Notes: generated by a model not told the origin, from the letters alone. Counted from the stretch's first letter, positions 22,766-34,036 are shown. The stretch is 64,000 nt of DNA from Desmodesmus armatus (GCA_007449985.2 VIIQ02000592.1:620001-684000); one strand, 5' to 3'. Program-made: numbers and translations.

Positions 22766-24519
22766 ACTGTGGTGTTGATGTTGCTGCTGGTGCTGGTGCT
22801 GCCGCTGCTGCCCCTCTTGCTGTCATGTCGGTCAGCAAAGCCTGTAGGGGGGTCTGCACTGTCGGGCAGGGGGGAAAGGACTGGGGCAGTGATCCCCCTG
22901 CTGCTGCTGCTGCTGCTGCTGGCAGGAGTCCCCTGGGTGGCAGCTGTCGCAGGCTGCTGTTGTTCGGCGCGGTGACTGCCCCTGCTGCTGCTGCGGCTGC
23001 TGCTGCTGCTGGTGAAGGTGGAGGTGTTGCTGGCAGCTGGTACCCTCCTGAGCCGCGCCTCCTGACAGGATCCTGAGCTGCATCCATACCCTGCTGCTGC
23101 TGCTGCTGCAATTGGTGTGCTGACAGGGCTGACTTGCTGTCAAGCGTGTGCTGAGTAGTGATGGTCCTTGGCTGGGGCGTTGTGCCGAGCTCAAGCTGTG
23201 GCTGCTGCCCTGCTGCTGCTGCTGCTGCTGCTTCTGCTGCATCCTGTGCCTCAGCCAGCTGCAGTGCCAGCCTCAGCAACCCTGGCTCCTGCTGCAGTGC
23301 CTCTACATGTTCAGGGGTCAGCTGGGACAGCAGCTGCTGCAGCATGAGGCTGTCAGTGGCGGGATCAGCAGGCTGCATAGAAGAGGCCGGATGGTGGGAG
23401 CCTACCCCTCCCTGCTCACTGAGTCTGACATGCTGTGCACCCTGTGCTGCCTCTCTGCTGCTGCTGCTACCGGCACGTGGTAGGGGAGCGGGACCCGCGG
23501 TTGCTGCTGCTGCTGATACGGGGAGTGGTGGTTGAGGTGTGTGGGTGGGCGTTGCTGCTGTTGGCCTGGGGTGGGGAGGGGGCATGGCATGGCCAGACTG
23601 GGGGAGTGATGACAGCCTTGATGACTGCAGGGGGTGTTGGACAGGGTAGACAGCTGCTGCTGCTGTTGCGGGTGGTGCTGTTTGCTGCTGATCCACTGCT
23701 GCAAAGGGTGAAAACAGCTGCTGCTGCTGCTGCTGCAGGAGTGCACTGATGAGCTGCAGTAGGGTCTGCTCAAGTCCTCGAGCTTGCTGCTGCTGCTGCT
23801 GCTGCTGCTGTGGGGGTGACATCAGCTGTAACACAAGCAATAGCAGCTGGATGGTGAGGCTGTTGTCCTGACCCCCCTGCTGCTGCTGTTGTGAGATCAA
23901 AGGCATCATTGTCTGCAGCAGCTGTAGCATTGTGCTGGTATCCTGCGCCTGCCCCTGACCCTGACCCTGCTGTAGGATCATAGGCAACACTGACTGCAGC
24001 AGCTGCAGAATACTGTTGGTATCCTGCCCCTGACCCTGCTGTAAGATCATAGGCAAGACTGACTGCAGCATCGGCAGGAGTGTGTTGGTGTCAGGAGCAG
24101 CAGCAGGAGCAGCAGCGGCGGCGGCTGGAGCAGCAGGGGCGCTTGTTGGCTGGCCGTAACTGCCGTAACTGCCATAACCGCCGCCAGAAGCACCCAAGGA
24201 AGGAGGGAAGGACGGGGGTGACAGCGGTAGGGAGCCGGAACCACCACCACCCCCACCACCCCCATAAGAAGCAGCAGCGGCAGCAGCAGCAGCAGATGCT
24301 GGTAGGGATGGCAGGGGTGGTGGAGGTGGAGCTGCCATGTTTGGTGCTGGGCCAGATGGATTTGCTGCTTTGGCCAAGATGCTGACAATACTGCCAAACT
24401 CAGCAGCAGCTGAGCCGCCATCCAGGGCTGAAAGCACTGCGAGAGCTGCTGCTGCTGCTGCCGCTGTGTCGTGCTGTGCTGAGGGGGCACTGCCGCCTGC
24501 GTTCTGCCCCAACAAACCA

Positions 24520-24567
<48 letters not shown>

Positions 24568-25515
24568 TGTTGCTGCTGCTGTTGCTGCATGGGGGCGAAG
24601 TGGTGAGGCTCTGTCTGCTGCCAGTCCATGCCAACTGCTGGTACTGCTGCTGCTGGTACTGCTGCTGGTGTGTTGCTGGCAGTTAAGATGCCTTCAAGTG
24701 CCTGCAGCAGCTGCTGCTGAACAGATGACGCCGCCCTGTGGGGTGGGCTCCCTGCTCCACCCGCTGGGTGACCTGCAGCAGCAGTGGGATCTGACAAGTC
24801 CAGCACTCCCCCTCCTCTGCCGTACTCCGCTGCTGCTGCTGCTGCAGGGCGGCGGCTCTGTTTGTGTGGCAGCCTCCCACCCACGCCCCCTCCCCTCCCA
24901 CCCCTGCCATCACCACCAGCAGCATTGGTGCCAGGCTCAGCACGGTGGAGGGAACCATCGTAGGGTGCATACCTGCTGCTGCTGCCGCCAAACCGAACAG
25001 TCCGGCCCTCTTTCCCGACCCCACCTTCAGCAGCAGCAGCAGCAGCAGCAGCGGATGCCCTGCCTCCCCTGCTGCTTCTCCTTGCTGCTGTTGGTGTGTT
25101 TCTGTGGGAGGGTCCCTGGGGGCTGAACCCCCCTGTGTGCAGCTGAGAGAGTGCCAGAGCAGCATTCTGCTCAAGAGACCCCAACCGCCAAAGCGAAGCA
25201 TCACCATCCTCAGCAGCAGCAGCATAAGGAGCGTCATCTTGCTGCTGCTCGCGCTGCTGCTGCTGGCGCCTGCTGCGGCGAGTGCTGCGGGGTGCTGCGC
25301 GATGGTTGTCACTGCCCACCACGCCTTCCCTGTGCCTCTTCTGACTGCTGCTGCTGCTGCCGCTGCCATCACCATCTGCTGCTGCTGCTGCTGCTGGGAA
25401 GCCTACCCAGCCAATGTCCCCCTCGCTGCTGTCTGCACCCCCTAGCTGCTCTGCTGCATCTGCTTGGTCAGACAGACTGGTGCGAGAGGGGGAGGCAGGA
25501 GGGCTCAGCCGCCGC

Positions 25516-25601
<86 letters not shown>

Positions 25602-25825
25602 GTGGTGATGGTGGTGATGATGGTCTGCAGGCAGGGTGCTGCCTGCTGCTGCCGCTGCCAGATAGTGGCCCACATCAGCATAGTATCGGTCGGCGTAGTC
25701 ACTACCAGCAGCAGCAGCAGCGCCACCATCTTCATCATCTGCTGATAGTGCAGCTGTGAGCCGACGTGCTGCTGCTGCTGCACGCCTGCTGCTGCGCTGG
25801 CGCGGTGTGGGGTGCTCGCCATTGT

Positions 25826-25884
<59 letters not shown>

Positions 25885-28792
25885 TCGGCAGCGGCAGCAA
25901 CAGCGCGGCCTGTGGGTGTGGCTGGCAGGCTGGCACCCAATGCTATTGAAGCAGCAGCAGCAACAGCATCTGCTGCTTCTGCTGCTCTTGCTGCTGGTCC
26001 CTCACGTCTCTGGTTGGGACCAAGGGGGAAGCTGTTGGTGGGGATCCCATTGGCTGCTGCTGCTGCCAGTAGTGCTGCTGCTGCCGAAGCAGGCATGGCA
26101 CGCCCCGCTGCTGCTGCTGCTGCTGCTGGCAGGATGTTGGTGTTGATGTTGGCTGGTGAGTGCATGAGAGGCTCTGCCAGTGCTGCCAGCAGGGCAGGGT
26201 CCTGCAAGTGCTCTAAACCCCGGCTGGGTGACATCATTGCTGCCACCCTGCCGGCATTGCTGCCAGCGGCGGCTGCGGCGGCAGCAGTGGCAGCAGTGGC
26301 GCCGTTTGCCGCTGGGGTGCGTGGCGGGGCGCTGGGGGTAGGGCGCGGGCCGGGTGTGTGCATACTCACAGAGGGTGGAGGTGATGCGAGGGTGTTGCCG
26401 GGGGGTGGGCCGGGTGGCCGCATGTGTGGTGGTGTTGCGAGGGCATTGAGCTTGTGCAGGGGTATGGCTAGCTGCTCTGTGGGCATGGGCTGCTCATCTT
26501 GTGAGAGGTAGTCACTGATGGGGTAGTTGGTCTTGGCTGGGGGCAGGAAGGAGGGAAGTCAGGGGTTCACAGTCAGATCAGAGTGCTGGTGGACTGCTTC
26601 TGAAAAAGATGACGTATGGCGGTGCGCACTGCTAGTGCGATAGCTGTTGCCCTGTCGATTCCAATAAGCGCTTCCCAGCTGCCCCCTTCGCTCACTTTCC
26701 CGCCCATGTGCATCTTCACTGCCTTGCTACTCCTGGGTTGTGTAGCGCCCTGCAGCAGGCTGCCTTGCCTCCCCTTGCCCCCCCCCCCCCCACACACACA
26801 CACCATTGCCCCCCCCCCCCCACACACACACACACAAGGATACTATCCGGTAGTACCGGCATGTTCTCACTCACCCAGCCGTCCGTGCACCTCCACAGCC
26901 TTCCTGTCGTAAGCCCGTGCTGCGTCCTCCACCCTGTCATAATAGCCCATGAACAGCTTGTTGTTCTTGAACCCCATCTGGCTGCGCCAACGACCCGACT
27001 TCTTGTCCCAAAACACACCCCTGCATATGGTGCAATGAGGGTGGGGGTGGGGTGAGTGAGTCAGGAACAAAGGAGGTTGTGTTGAGCAGGAGAATGTGGA
27101 CAGTTTCTTGCTTTTGTACCCCATCTGGCTGCGCCAACAACCCGACTTCTTGTCCCAAAACACACCCCTGCGGAAAATGGTGGGTGGTTTGGGGAGGGGG
27201 GGGCAGGAGGTGGGTGGGTGAGTCAGGAAAGCGGGAAATTGTGTCGACATGCAGGAGATCCTGCTAGCACTGGCCCGCAATCATGACCCCCTGGCCTAGG
27301 GTCTGTGACTGCCAGTCAGTTGAACCAGTGGTGATGATGCGCCCCAGGAGCAGCATGCTTGGCATGCAGTGACTGCGTGCGGCCTGCCAGGCTGATGCAT
27401 GGTGCGCACACACAAGTCAAAAAGGCAGGCAGAGATGTTCAAAGCGCCCACCAGTGACAGCACTGCTATGGGGAGCTTGCCCAGGCGGTCCATGTTGAAC
27501 AATGTCTGGTGTGTGACACACCAAGCCCTTGCAAATGAGATGCATGCGCATGTGCGCATTGTCTACATGCGTGCGCTCGGCAATTAAGCCTTGTCCAGTC
27601 AAGCGGCCGTCCATACAAGGGTTGCGCGTGCCTGGCAGAACCCGCTGCAGTGAGTGCGCTTCAAGTTGGTGCTGACAGGACGTGGGTGGGCACCGACTGC
27701 ATTCCATGTCAACATGTGGACGTTCACCTCCATGGCCAAGGTGACTCTGGCACCCGGGTGAGAGCCATATACACTCCTGACGTAACACTCCCAGGCTTTC
27801 CTTAGCGTAAGCAGTTGGGCTGGTAGTTTGTCAACGCCTCGACCTAGACGTGCATGCACAGTTGAACCTTGAGCTCCTTCAACGATTGTTACCGAGTGTT
27901 ACTCAGTCACTCACTTGAGGTTGCCTTTGTCAGGCTGGCCAGACTTTGTGGCCTTCTTGGCACCACCCCTGGACCTGCCGCCGCCACCACCACCGCCTCC
28001 ACCACCTGCTGCTGCTGGTGGTGCTGGGCTTGCATTGACTGCCTGCACTGCACCAAGAGCTCCAGCAGCAGCAGGGCCACCAGGGCTGCTGGCTGCTGCT
28101 GCTGCGCTGTGGCCAGCAGCTGCCAGCTGCTGCGCAATGTGGGCCATGCCGCCTTCAGAAGACCTGTCCTGCAGCCGCTGCTGCTGCTGCTGGTGCTGGG
28201 GCGCAGCGACCAGCGCCTGTATGGCTTCCGCAATGGCGTCTGTGCTGAGCGCACCTGCAGGACTGCTTGTGCTGGCATGGGCGGGAACTGCATGTGCTGG
28301 CATGGGACCTGACTGTCCTGCAGGACCAGGCGCGCCCATGCTGGCGCTGTGCTGGGGGTGTCCTGCTGCTGGGTTGGCAAGCAGCGCTGCAAGGACACCC
28401 CAGGCCTGCTCGCGAGAGCCGTTGCTGCTGCTGCCGTTGTTTCCAATGGTTGCATCAGCTGCTTCTGGTGCTGTTGTTGGTGCTGGCGCTGCTGTTGGGT
28501 CAGCAGGGGCCTTGAGGCTGGCAGGGGTGACAGCAGCTGGGAGGTCATGGGCGCCCGCAGGTGTGGGAACTGTGGGTGACCCTGCTGCTGATCTAGGGAT
28601 CTCCAGAGCATGGATCTGGTGCGTTGGAGTACCCATAGATGCTGCTGTGGGGCCTACTGTTGGAGCGTCTGCTGCTGATGCGGGTGCTGCGTGTGTTGTG
28701 CCCTCTGCGCTTGGAGCAGCAGCAGCACCTGCAACCTCAGGGCTGGGTGCACCGGTGTTCCTGCGCTCTGTCTGCTCGGCGCTGTTGTCCAT
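20491..28792 (-). CDS. Giant AP2-domain transcription factor with poly-Gln/Ala tracts; one-base frameshift
   Basis: Three exons: 28792-27915 (292 codons plus 2 nt), 27020-26875 and 26536-20491. The junctions rebuild a single AP2/ERF DNA-binding domain at residues about 293-352: KGVFWDKKSGRWRSQM, LFMGYYDRVEDAARAYD, AVEVHGRLAKTNYPISDYL, matching the plant pattern YRGVxWDKxxGRWxAxI ... GxFxTEEEAAxAYD ... TNFPxxxY. The final exon of about 6 kb codes almost only low-complexity sequence: poly-Ala, poly-Ser, poly-Gln (one run of 27 CAG preceded by His9) and PPQQHQGTT repeats. A unit of that 27-bp array near 21056 is one base short. As given, the frame runs on to a stop at 20649; with the base counted, it continues through GSDAPQEP... 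to a TGA at 20491, total 2,356 aa. A nuclear role in transcription is inferred from AP2. Targets are unknown. Undetected introns in the long exon are possible. Confidence 0.85.
21029..21216 (-). repeat. 27-bp coding tandem array (QQHQGTTPP), seven units, one with a 1-bp deletion
   Basis: G-runs mark the units at 21029, 21056, 21082, 21109, 21136, 21163 and 21190. All have five G except the unit at 21056, which has four and makes that unit 26 bp. This single-base difference breaks the AP2 gene's frame. Downstream sequence is clearly coding-like only in the frame that would exist without the deletion. Confidence 0.9.
25518..25598 (-). repeat. Pure (CTG)27 / (CAG)27 trinucleotide run coding poly-Gln
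   Basis: 27 uninterrupted CTG on the plus strand read as CAG (Gln) in the AP2 gene, directly after a His9 run and before RRRLSPPASPSR. Shorter interrupted CAG runs occur throughout the exon, for example about 24526-24590, and GCA runs coding Ala at 25830-25882. Confidence 0.95.
26781..26836. repeat. Two adjacent poly-C / (CA)n compound microsatellites
   Basis: The pattern of about 12 C followed by (CA)n occurs twice in succession within the AP2 gene's second intron. On the sense strand it reads (TG)n followed by a G run. The same compound repeat occurs elsewhere in the window (for example 33364, 37969, 47098, 48121). Confidence 0.9.
26940..27190 (-). repeat. Tandem duplication of the AP2 exon's 5' end and its acceptor
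   Basis: The true exon start at 27020 (GGGTGTGTTTTGGGACAAG) is preceded by a copy starting at 27167 with the same CAG acceptor and upstream pyrimidine-rich intron. Copy 1 codes GVFWDKKSGCWRSQMGYKSKKL and then diverges. The two starts are 147 bp apart, a multiple of three, and no stop lies between. Use of the upstream acceptor would therefore insert 49 residues, including a second half-AP2 motif. Confidence 0.9.
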
Positions 28793-30153
28793 AGGTAGGG
28801 AGAGATGTATAGTGTACCTTGGAAGGTCGCTGCGGGCGATCTAAGGCCTGGATCACGAGCGCTGGGCGACTGAGGGTGGGGTAAGGGTCACCCGTCGGAC
28901 GAGGCAGAACACAAGCAGGTAGGGCAAGAGGCGTAAGACATATTGAGTATAGAGATCAATGTATTCTGTGTGATTAGCCTCTCGCTGGCGCTCCGACACG
29001 TCATTTGCCGATTGTCTGGCTGGGTATCCTCACGTTCTGAGCGCAGTGAGGAGGTGAGCAGGTATGCAAGTGATCTCATTTGACTTGTAACAACATTACG
29101 AGGCAACAGAACCGCGCATACTGCGGCACACTAATGCACGCCCACCTTGAAGCAGTCACTTCCGTTTTCTTCGCCAAGCTAGCTGTGCTAGCTTCAGAGC
29201 CAGTGTGACTTCAAACATGGAACTATTTTGCGATGATTCAGCCAGCAGACAGGTCCATGGCTGTTGAGCAATTCCTGCAACCGACTACTGCTGTTGTGGA
29301 ACTGCTGGTGGTGAAAATGTGGTTCGTGGAGAGCTCCGGTGCACAACAGTTCGCGGACGTTAATTGACAAAAACAAAGTGACCCAACAGGCGTATTGCAG
29401 GTTGACACCAGGGTAAACCCGACCGTGTGTTTTTGCCCGAACTTGGTGACTGGCGTGCAAATGGCTCCGCGAATAACATTTGATTTTTTTTTGGAACTGC
29501 ATTATCAGTGGGTCTCGTTTCGATTGACCCGAGGCAGGGACTTCCGTCAACACCGCGAGCACAGAACAGCCGGTGTGGTGTCAAACGGTCACGCGAAGAC
29601 GTGCAAGCAATCTGACGTCAGCAGCTGGATGCAGCACCCTCACATGCAGTGTGCTACGGATGGCTGATGCTTGGGGCAAAGCACAGACCGTGCGCATGCG
29701 CAAGAGTATACCAGACTCAGTGCAAGTGGGCGTGACCCCTCTGGTGTGTGGCGCGCTACCAGCTTTGCCGAATGTTTTGGCTGCTAAAGAGGCAAGAGCG
29801 CAAGCAGCAGACATTCACAGCTGCAGCGCTCTGCGCACATGCGGTGGGCTGCAAGGGCATGTGGCCTGTCTGCTTTTACCTACAATGAGGTGTGTGAGCG
29901 CCTGTGGAGGCGTCAGTCACTGAGTTGTGCAGCATGCTAGTTGGGGTACCCCTGCATGTTGGCATGGCCTACATTGCATCGTCCTGCCTGGCAGACCATG
30001 CTCCCAGACCTCCCAGTGCCTGCAGCAGTTTTGAAACTGAACGTGTGCTGGCCTAGCCTAGCTTTCTGAGAAGACATGCTGGCGTATCCCCTGCCCAGGG
30101 AGGTGTATGTGTCTGCAGCGTCTCTGTGCGCGTGTGGAATCTGACAATATTGT
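28793..30153. other. Upstream region of the AP2 gene; no other gene seen
   Basis: The interval should contain the AP2 promoter and 5' untranslated region. Base composition is more balanced and less repetitive than in the rest of the window. Short frames on both strands have no recognisable domain. Confidence 0.5.
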
Positions 30154-30337
30154 CACTAGGCCGACACCCCCCCCTAGCCGGCTACCCCTTTTTCCAGTGA
30201 CCCGGGGTGGCCACACCCTGACCCAGTTAGCCAGGGTTAGCTGGCCGCTGGCACCCTAGCTGGGGCTGGCTTGCCCCCTAGCCGGAGCACCTGGCTAGGG
30301 GGAGGGGTAGCCGGGTTAGGGGGTCGTCGGCCTAGTG
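30154..30337. mobile_element. MITE-like foldback element, 184 bp
   Basis: The left end CACTAGGCCGACACCCCC...TAGCCGGCTACCCC and the right end, read as its complement CACTAGGCCGACGACCCCC...AACCCGGCTACCCC, form inverted terminal repeats of about 35 bp with a few mismatches. The interior has further CTAGC/GCTAG and TAGCCAG pieces that can pair. There is no coding capacity. I see no clear target-site duplication (left flank ...ATTGT, right flank TAATG...), so it may be old. No second copy was noticed in the window. Confidence 0.75.
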
Positions 30338-30434
30338 TAATGCTGTGTGCACGGATTTGGCTCGCAGTGAAAGCCTTGCAATGCTTTTGCAGCCTCCCCT
30401 TGAGCTTGAGGCTGAGCCTGAGTGATGCAGGTTA

Positions 30435-30956
30435 TCACCAATGCACCTGCCAAAGCCACAGGCCAGGCTGCTTGCCCAGAGGACGTTCTGGTGTGTGACA
30501 GTCTGTTTCTGCATTTGCGTTCAAGGGCGATTTCATGTCACAGAGGGGTTGGCCCCACCCTTGAGGGTGTGTCAGCATCTGTCCAAGGTTCCTGTTACCG
30601 CGCGTCAACGTGCAGAGCTGAGTGAGCAATGCTTTAGGTGGTGTTTGATGTGTGCACGTGTCCTTATGCACTCTCAGAAGCTGCCACCACTTTTTCTGGG
30701 GGACGAGTACCACATGCATGTCATGTGACACAGCACTGCAGTTGCAAGTGCCATCGTCACTGACGGTGTGCAGTGTGCCCAAAAGCAATCTCGTTCCCAC
30801 CACAACCTTCAGTTGGCACCCTAATTGCATCGTGTCATTAACGAAGCATTTGAAAAGATGTGTCAAGCAACGTGCAAGCTGCCCGCAGCTGCAGCAGGTG
30901 CAGCACAGGGCAGTGAGGGGGCTCCCCTCGCCATCGTGCTGAACCGGGTGCCGCAT
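30435..30956 (-). CDS. Weak ORF with a possible Sm-like (LSM) stretch
   Basis: A minus-strand frame of about 173 codons contains LGCQLKVVVGTRLLLGTL followed by HTVSDDGTCNC. This resembles the first strands of an Sm fold (xGxxLxVxLxDGRxxxGxLxxxDxxxN). The rest has no match, the N-terminal part is Cys-rich, and the conserved Sm Asn and the second motif are not clear. No splice model supports it. It may be chance. Confidence 0.2.
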   Translation of the reverse strand: MRHPVQHDGEGSPLTALCCTCCSCGQLARCLTHLFKCFVNDTMQLGCQLKVVVGTRLLLGTLHTVSDDGTCNCSAVSHDMHVVLVPQKKWWQLLRVHKDTCTHQTPPKALLTQLCTLTRGNRNLGQMLTHPQGWGQPLCDMKSPLNANAETDCHTPERPLGKQPGLWLWQVHW

Positions 30957-31161
30957 TATGGCCTCTTACACGGAGAAACATGAAAATAATGATTTAGAGG
31001 GTGATCTGCACCCCCTTCTTCCCTCGGTGCAGGTGTGTCTCCCGTTTCGCAAACGATCTGATCTGCAGTGCTTCGTCAGCCAACAATCCCTGCACCTCGC
31101 GCACCAGTAACGCTGGTCTGCCGCTGAGTACTCATAATCTGTCTCTGGTTTTGTTGTTCAG

Positions 31162-31813
31162 GGTGCTTCATACCCTCCGCCCCCTGGCACATGATGAGTT
31201 GCAGCAGCGCTACTGCTCATGGGACCTGGGGCATCTGTGGCACAGAGGTGAGGGTTGCTGGTGGACGAATCAAGTGATAGTGTCTTTTATAGGGATGTGA
31301 GGGCGGATGTGGGTGAGGGAGGGGGTTGGTGGGGTCAGCAGCAGCCGCACTGCAGTCCAAGGGTGGGTTGAGGGCAAGTTGCATGCCACTCTGGGTGTGG
31401 GTGTGGTCAGCACTAGCGCCCTATACATTGTATGGCATGGAAGGGGGCGGGGGGCTAGGGCACCAGTGGTCACTAGGGCAGCACTGCTGTTCCTGCTTCT
31501 GGGCCTGGCTTCACATTCCCTTACAGTGAATGGGCGATAGCCTTTGCTCATGTATCAAGCAACGGCTTCATAAGCCTCCAACTGCGTCCTTCTGCCCATA
31601 CACCCATTTTCTGGTTCTCCCCATTACTGCTCCCCTATGCTGCAGGCCCTTCGACAGCAACATCAGTCCAACGCTGGCGCGAGCTCACCTCAAGAACTGG
31701 ATGATCTGCTAGCTGCAGACGGTGCTACACTCACCCAACAGTCTCAAGGTTTCCTGGATCCATCCTGGCGTCCAACCTTGGACATCGCCCCAGCCACTAG
31801 GTGCGGGGGCTGA
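31162..31813 (+). CDS. Possible short spliced gene fragment, family not recognised
   Basis: Two exon-like pieces are flanked by good splice signals. At 31162-31247 (after TTGTTCAG, before GTGAGG) the frame reads VLHTLRPLAHDELQQRYCSW and so on. At 31646-31813 (after CTATGCTGCAG) one frame reads SPQELDDLLAADGATL and ends PATRCGG at a TGA. Their phases do not join directly, so at least one linking exon would be missing. The minus-strand frame at 31744-32064 overlaps the end, and both cannot easily be real. Confidence 0.25.
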
Positions 31814-32064
31814 GAGTTGATACGTGGCCAGACCATTACACCGCCGCTGCTGATGTTTGCGTGACGTTGCTGCTGTGTCGCATACCGCACTTCCACCACC
31901 AATGCAGCCATGTCATGCTCTGACCTCGCCCACCCAATGCGTGTACACACCCGCAGGTACTTGTGACGGGCGCTGCTCCTGGAAGGTGTGAGGCCCACCA
32001 GGATGACTTCCTGTTGCACAGCGGCTGCAGGGGCGGCTTCTGAATGCACGCTGGCCAGCCCCAT
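31744..32064 (-). CDS. Unrecognised ORF, about 106 codons with ATG
   Basis: It begins MGLASVHSEAAPAAAVQQEV and contains a stretch (VILVGLTPSRSSARHKYLRV, then MAALVVEVRYATQQQ) with protein-like composition. No domain was recognised. It conflicts with the plus-strand exon candidate ending at 31813. Confidence 0.22.
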   Translation of the reverse strand: MGLASVHSEAAPAAAVQQEVILVGLTPSRSSARHKYLRVCTRIGWARSEHDMAALVVEVRYATQQQRHANISSGGVMVWPRINSQPPHLVAGAMSKVGRQDGSRKP

Positions 32065-34030
32065 GCATATGGGTGTGAACGGCGGGGTGCCAGAGTGATG
32101 GACCTGTCAACAACTACAGGCATCTTTGCCGGCTGCTCAAGGTGCGTCAGTGGAACTGTTGTGGCACGTATGGATAGTATCTTTGTTGTCTTGAGGTGTT
32201 TGGCTTGGGAGTTACGGGTAGTTCTACTAGAAGTATGGTTTTGGCTTCAGATCGACGTGCAGAGGAGGTTGTGTGTGAGGGTGGGCTCTGTGATAAATTG
32301 TTTGTACAATGACCCCTCAACCCCTTACACCTGCTCCAGTGGACTGACCTGTGCCTCAATCTGGGTCACTGACTCTCCTCAGTGATGCGCCCCCCCCCTC
32401 CCCTGTTTTTCCACACACACATCCCAATTGTCCCCCCCCCCCCAAACCAGCGCACCAGGGTGCCGTCCTCCGTTTCCAGCAAAACACGTCTGCTTGAGAA
32501 GCAGGCGTGACGGTGGCACGCGGCCCGCCTGCCGTGGCACTGAGACATCCTCACTCTGCCTCCGAGGGGCCTGTCACACCCTCCTGTTTCGGTGAACGTC
32601 ACTGGATCACTACCCCACACTCAGTAGCCGCTATTGGGGCCCAATTTCCATGTGTTGCATGCGTTGCATACCCTCACACCCTGCCTAGCGCATTGAGTGC
32701 CACAGGAGTGGCCGCATCTTGGGCAAGGGAAGTCTGCTTGGGCAGCAGGTGTGGGTACTCTCGTCGACAGCACAATATCATCGGTCTGCTTACACCTGTC
32801 GCCCCAGCTGACCCATCTTCACTGTTGAAAGTCACATAGCACCCCACCCCACCCCACCCCAAGTTGGGAGTTGAGCCCCCAGCCCCGTGCCACCCTTGCA
32901 AGATCAACATCCCCCCCCATCCACCCAATCCCACCCTGGTGCACTGGGCTTACAAGAATACGGCTGCCTTGACACAGAGCGGGGACTGCTTGCCCCCCCC
33001 CCTCCCCCCTGCGCCCCCGCACACCAGCCTGCCGGGCCCCCTTGTGTTGGCCCCTTGCACTCACACGGGACCCCCTGCCCCCCTTTGTCCTTTCCCCTCC
33101 TACCCCCCCCCCCAACACACATACGCACGCACGCATCCCCATGCCTCCCTGCACACACACGTGCGTGCGCGTGCGCATGTGCGCACTCGGTTGCCAGGCC
33201 CCTCTGTTGCAGAGAGCAGTTGTCTGCCTGAGCATTAGTCATGAGGCTGTGCACAGTCCCACTGGGCACTGCGGGCTCATCCCTCTTGCTGAGCCAGCGC
33301 ACGGTGTGCTGAAGCAGCAGGAGGGTGAACCTTCCTCCCGGTGAAGGTCACTATGCACCTCCTCCCCCCCAACACCACCACCACCACACACACACACTGC
33401 ATGCATGTGACTTGCATGTATTCCATACGTTCACAACACACATAGTAGCACCCAAGTGCCCAACTCCCCCCCCCTCCTCCCAATCACACTCGCACGCAGT
33501 GTGTTGTGGTCTCAGAGGGATGGCTGCTTGTAGGAAGAGGGTTGTCCTGGGGCAGCAGGTGTGCGAAGGAACTCAAGACAGCAAGCCCTTGGGAGGGGTT
33601 TGGCGGACACCAGGCTCACACACGTGGTGCCCAGCTAACCCCTCTCCTGTGCTAGGTCCTGAGTTTGAATACCCCTGCCCCACCCCCCCTTCACAGTTGC
33701 TGATAATTATCAGCACCTGATTGTCTGGCAGCCCTGACGGCTTGGCAGGAAGCACCGGCTTCACGCCGTAGTCGTTTCCAACTGTGGTGGAGGGTAACTG
33801 TTTGGGCGGCAGCAAGCTTGAGTGCCTGCTGCCAGCTTGAATGCACATGCATTGTCTCTGATGCTGTTGGGTGTTGTCTGATCTGTCGATCTGGTCACTC
33901 CTAACAGCCGTGGAGGCAAGGCTTTGCATGCTCAAGCCCACGCAGCACATGGAGGCTTCACTGCCCACCTCCTCCACCAGGGTACATCAGCAACAGCAGC
34001 TGCAGTTTGTCGTTGAAAAGCACAACAGCA
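32065..34030. repeat. Edge of the repeat field: diverged module copies and poly-C tracts
   Basis: Pieces shared with 46-49 kb appear here, for example AAGTCTGCTTGGGCAGCAGG near 32729 and GTGAAGGTCACTATGC before poly-C at 33342. A minus-strand frame at about 33717-33820 (LPSTTVGNDYGVKPVLPAK) ends at a CAG/GTG donor-like site and could be an orphan exon; I do not recognise it. Otherwise I see no gene. Confidence 0.45.
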
Positions 34031-34036
34031 TTGCCA

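Noticed and set aside
20649..26486. Treating the AP2 giant exon as a complete single-exon 1,945-residue protein starting inside it
   Set aside because: The AP2 domain lies in upstream exons that join in phase, and the last ~135 residues of that frame are a frameshifted tail.
27915..28844. 309-codon plus-strand frame, hydrophobic and Cys/Ala-rich
   Set aside because: It is the antisense shadow of AP2 exon 1, whose minus-strand reading has an ATG, a donor in phase and continuity into the AP2 domain.
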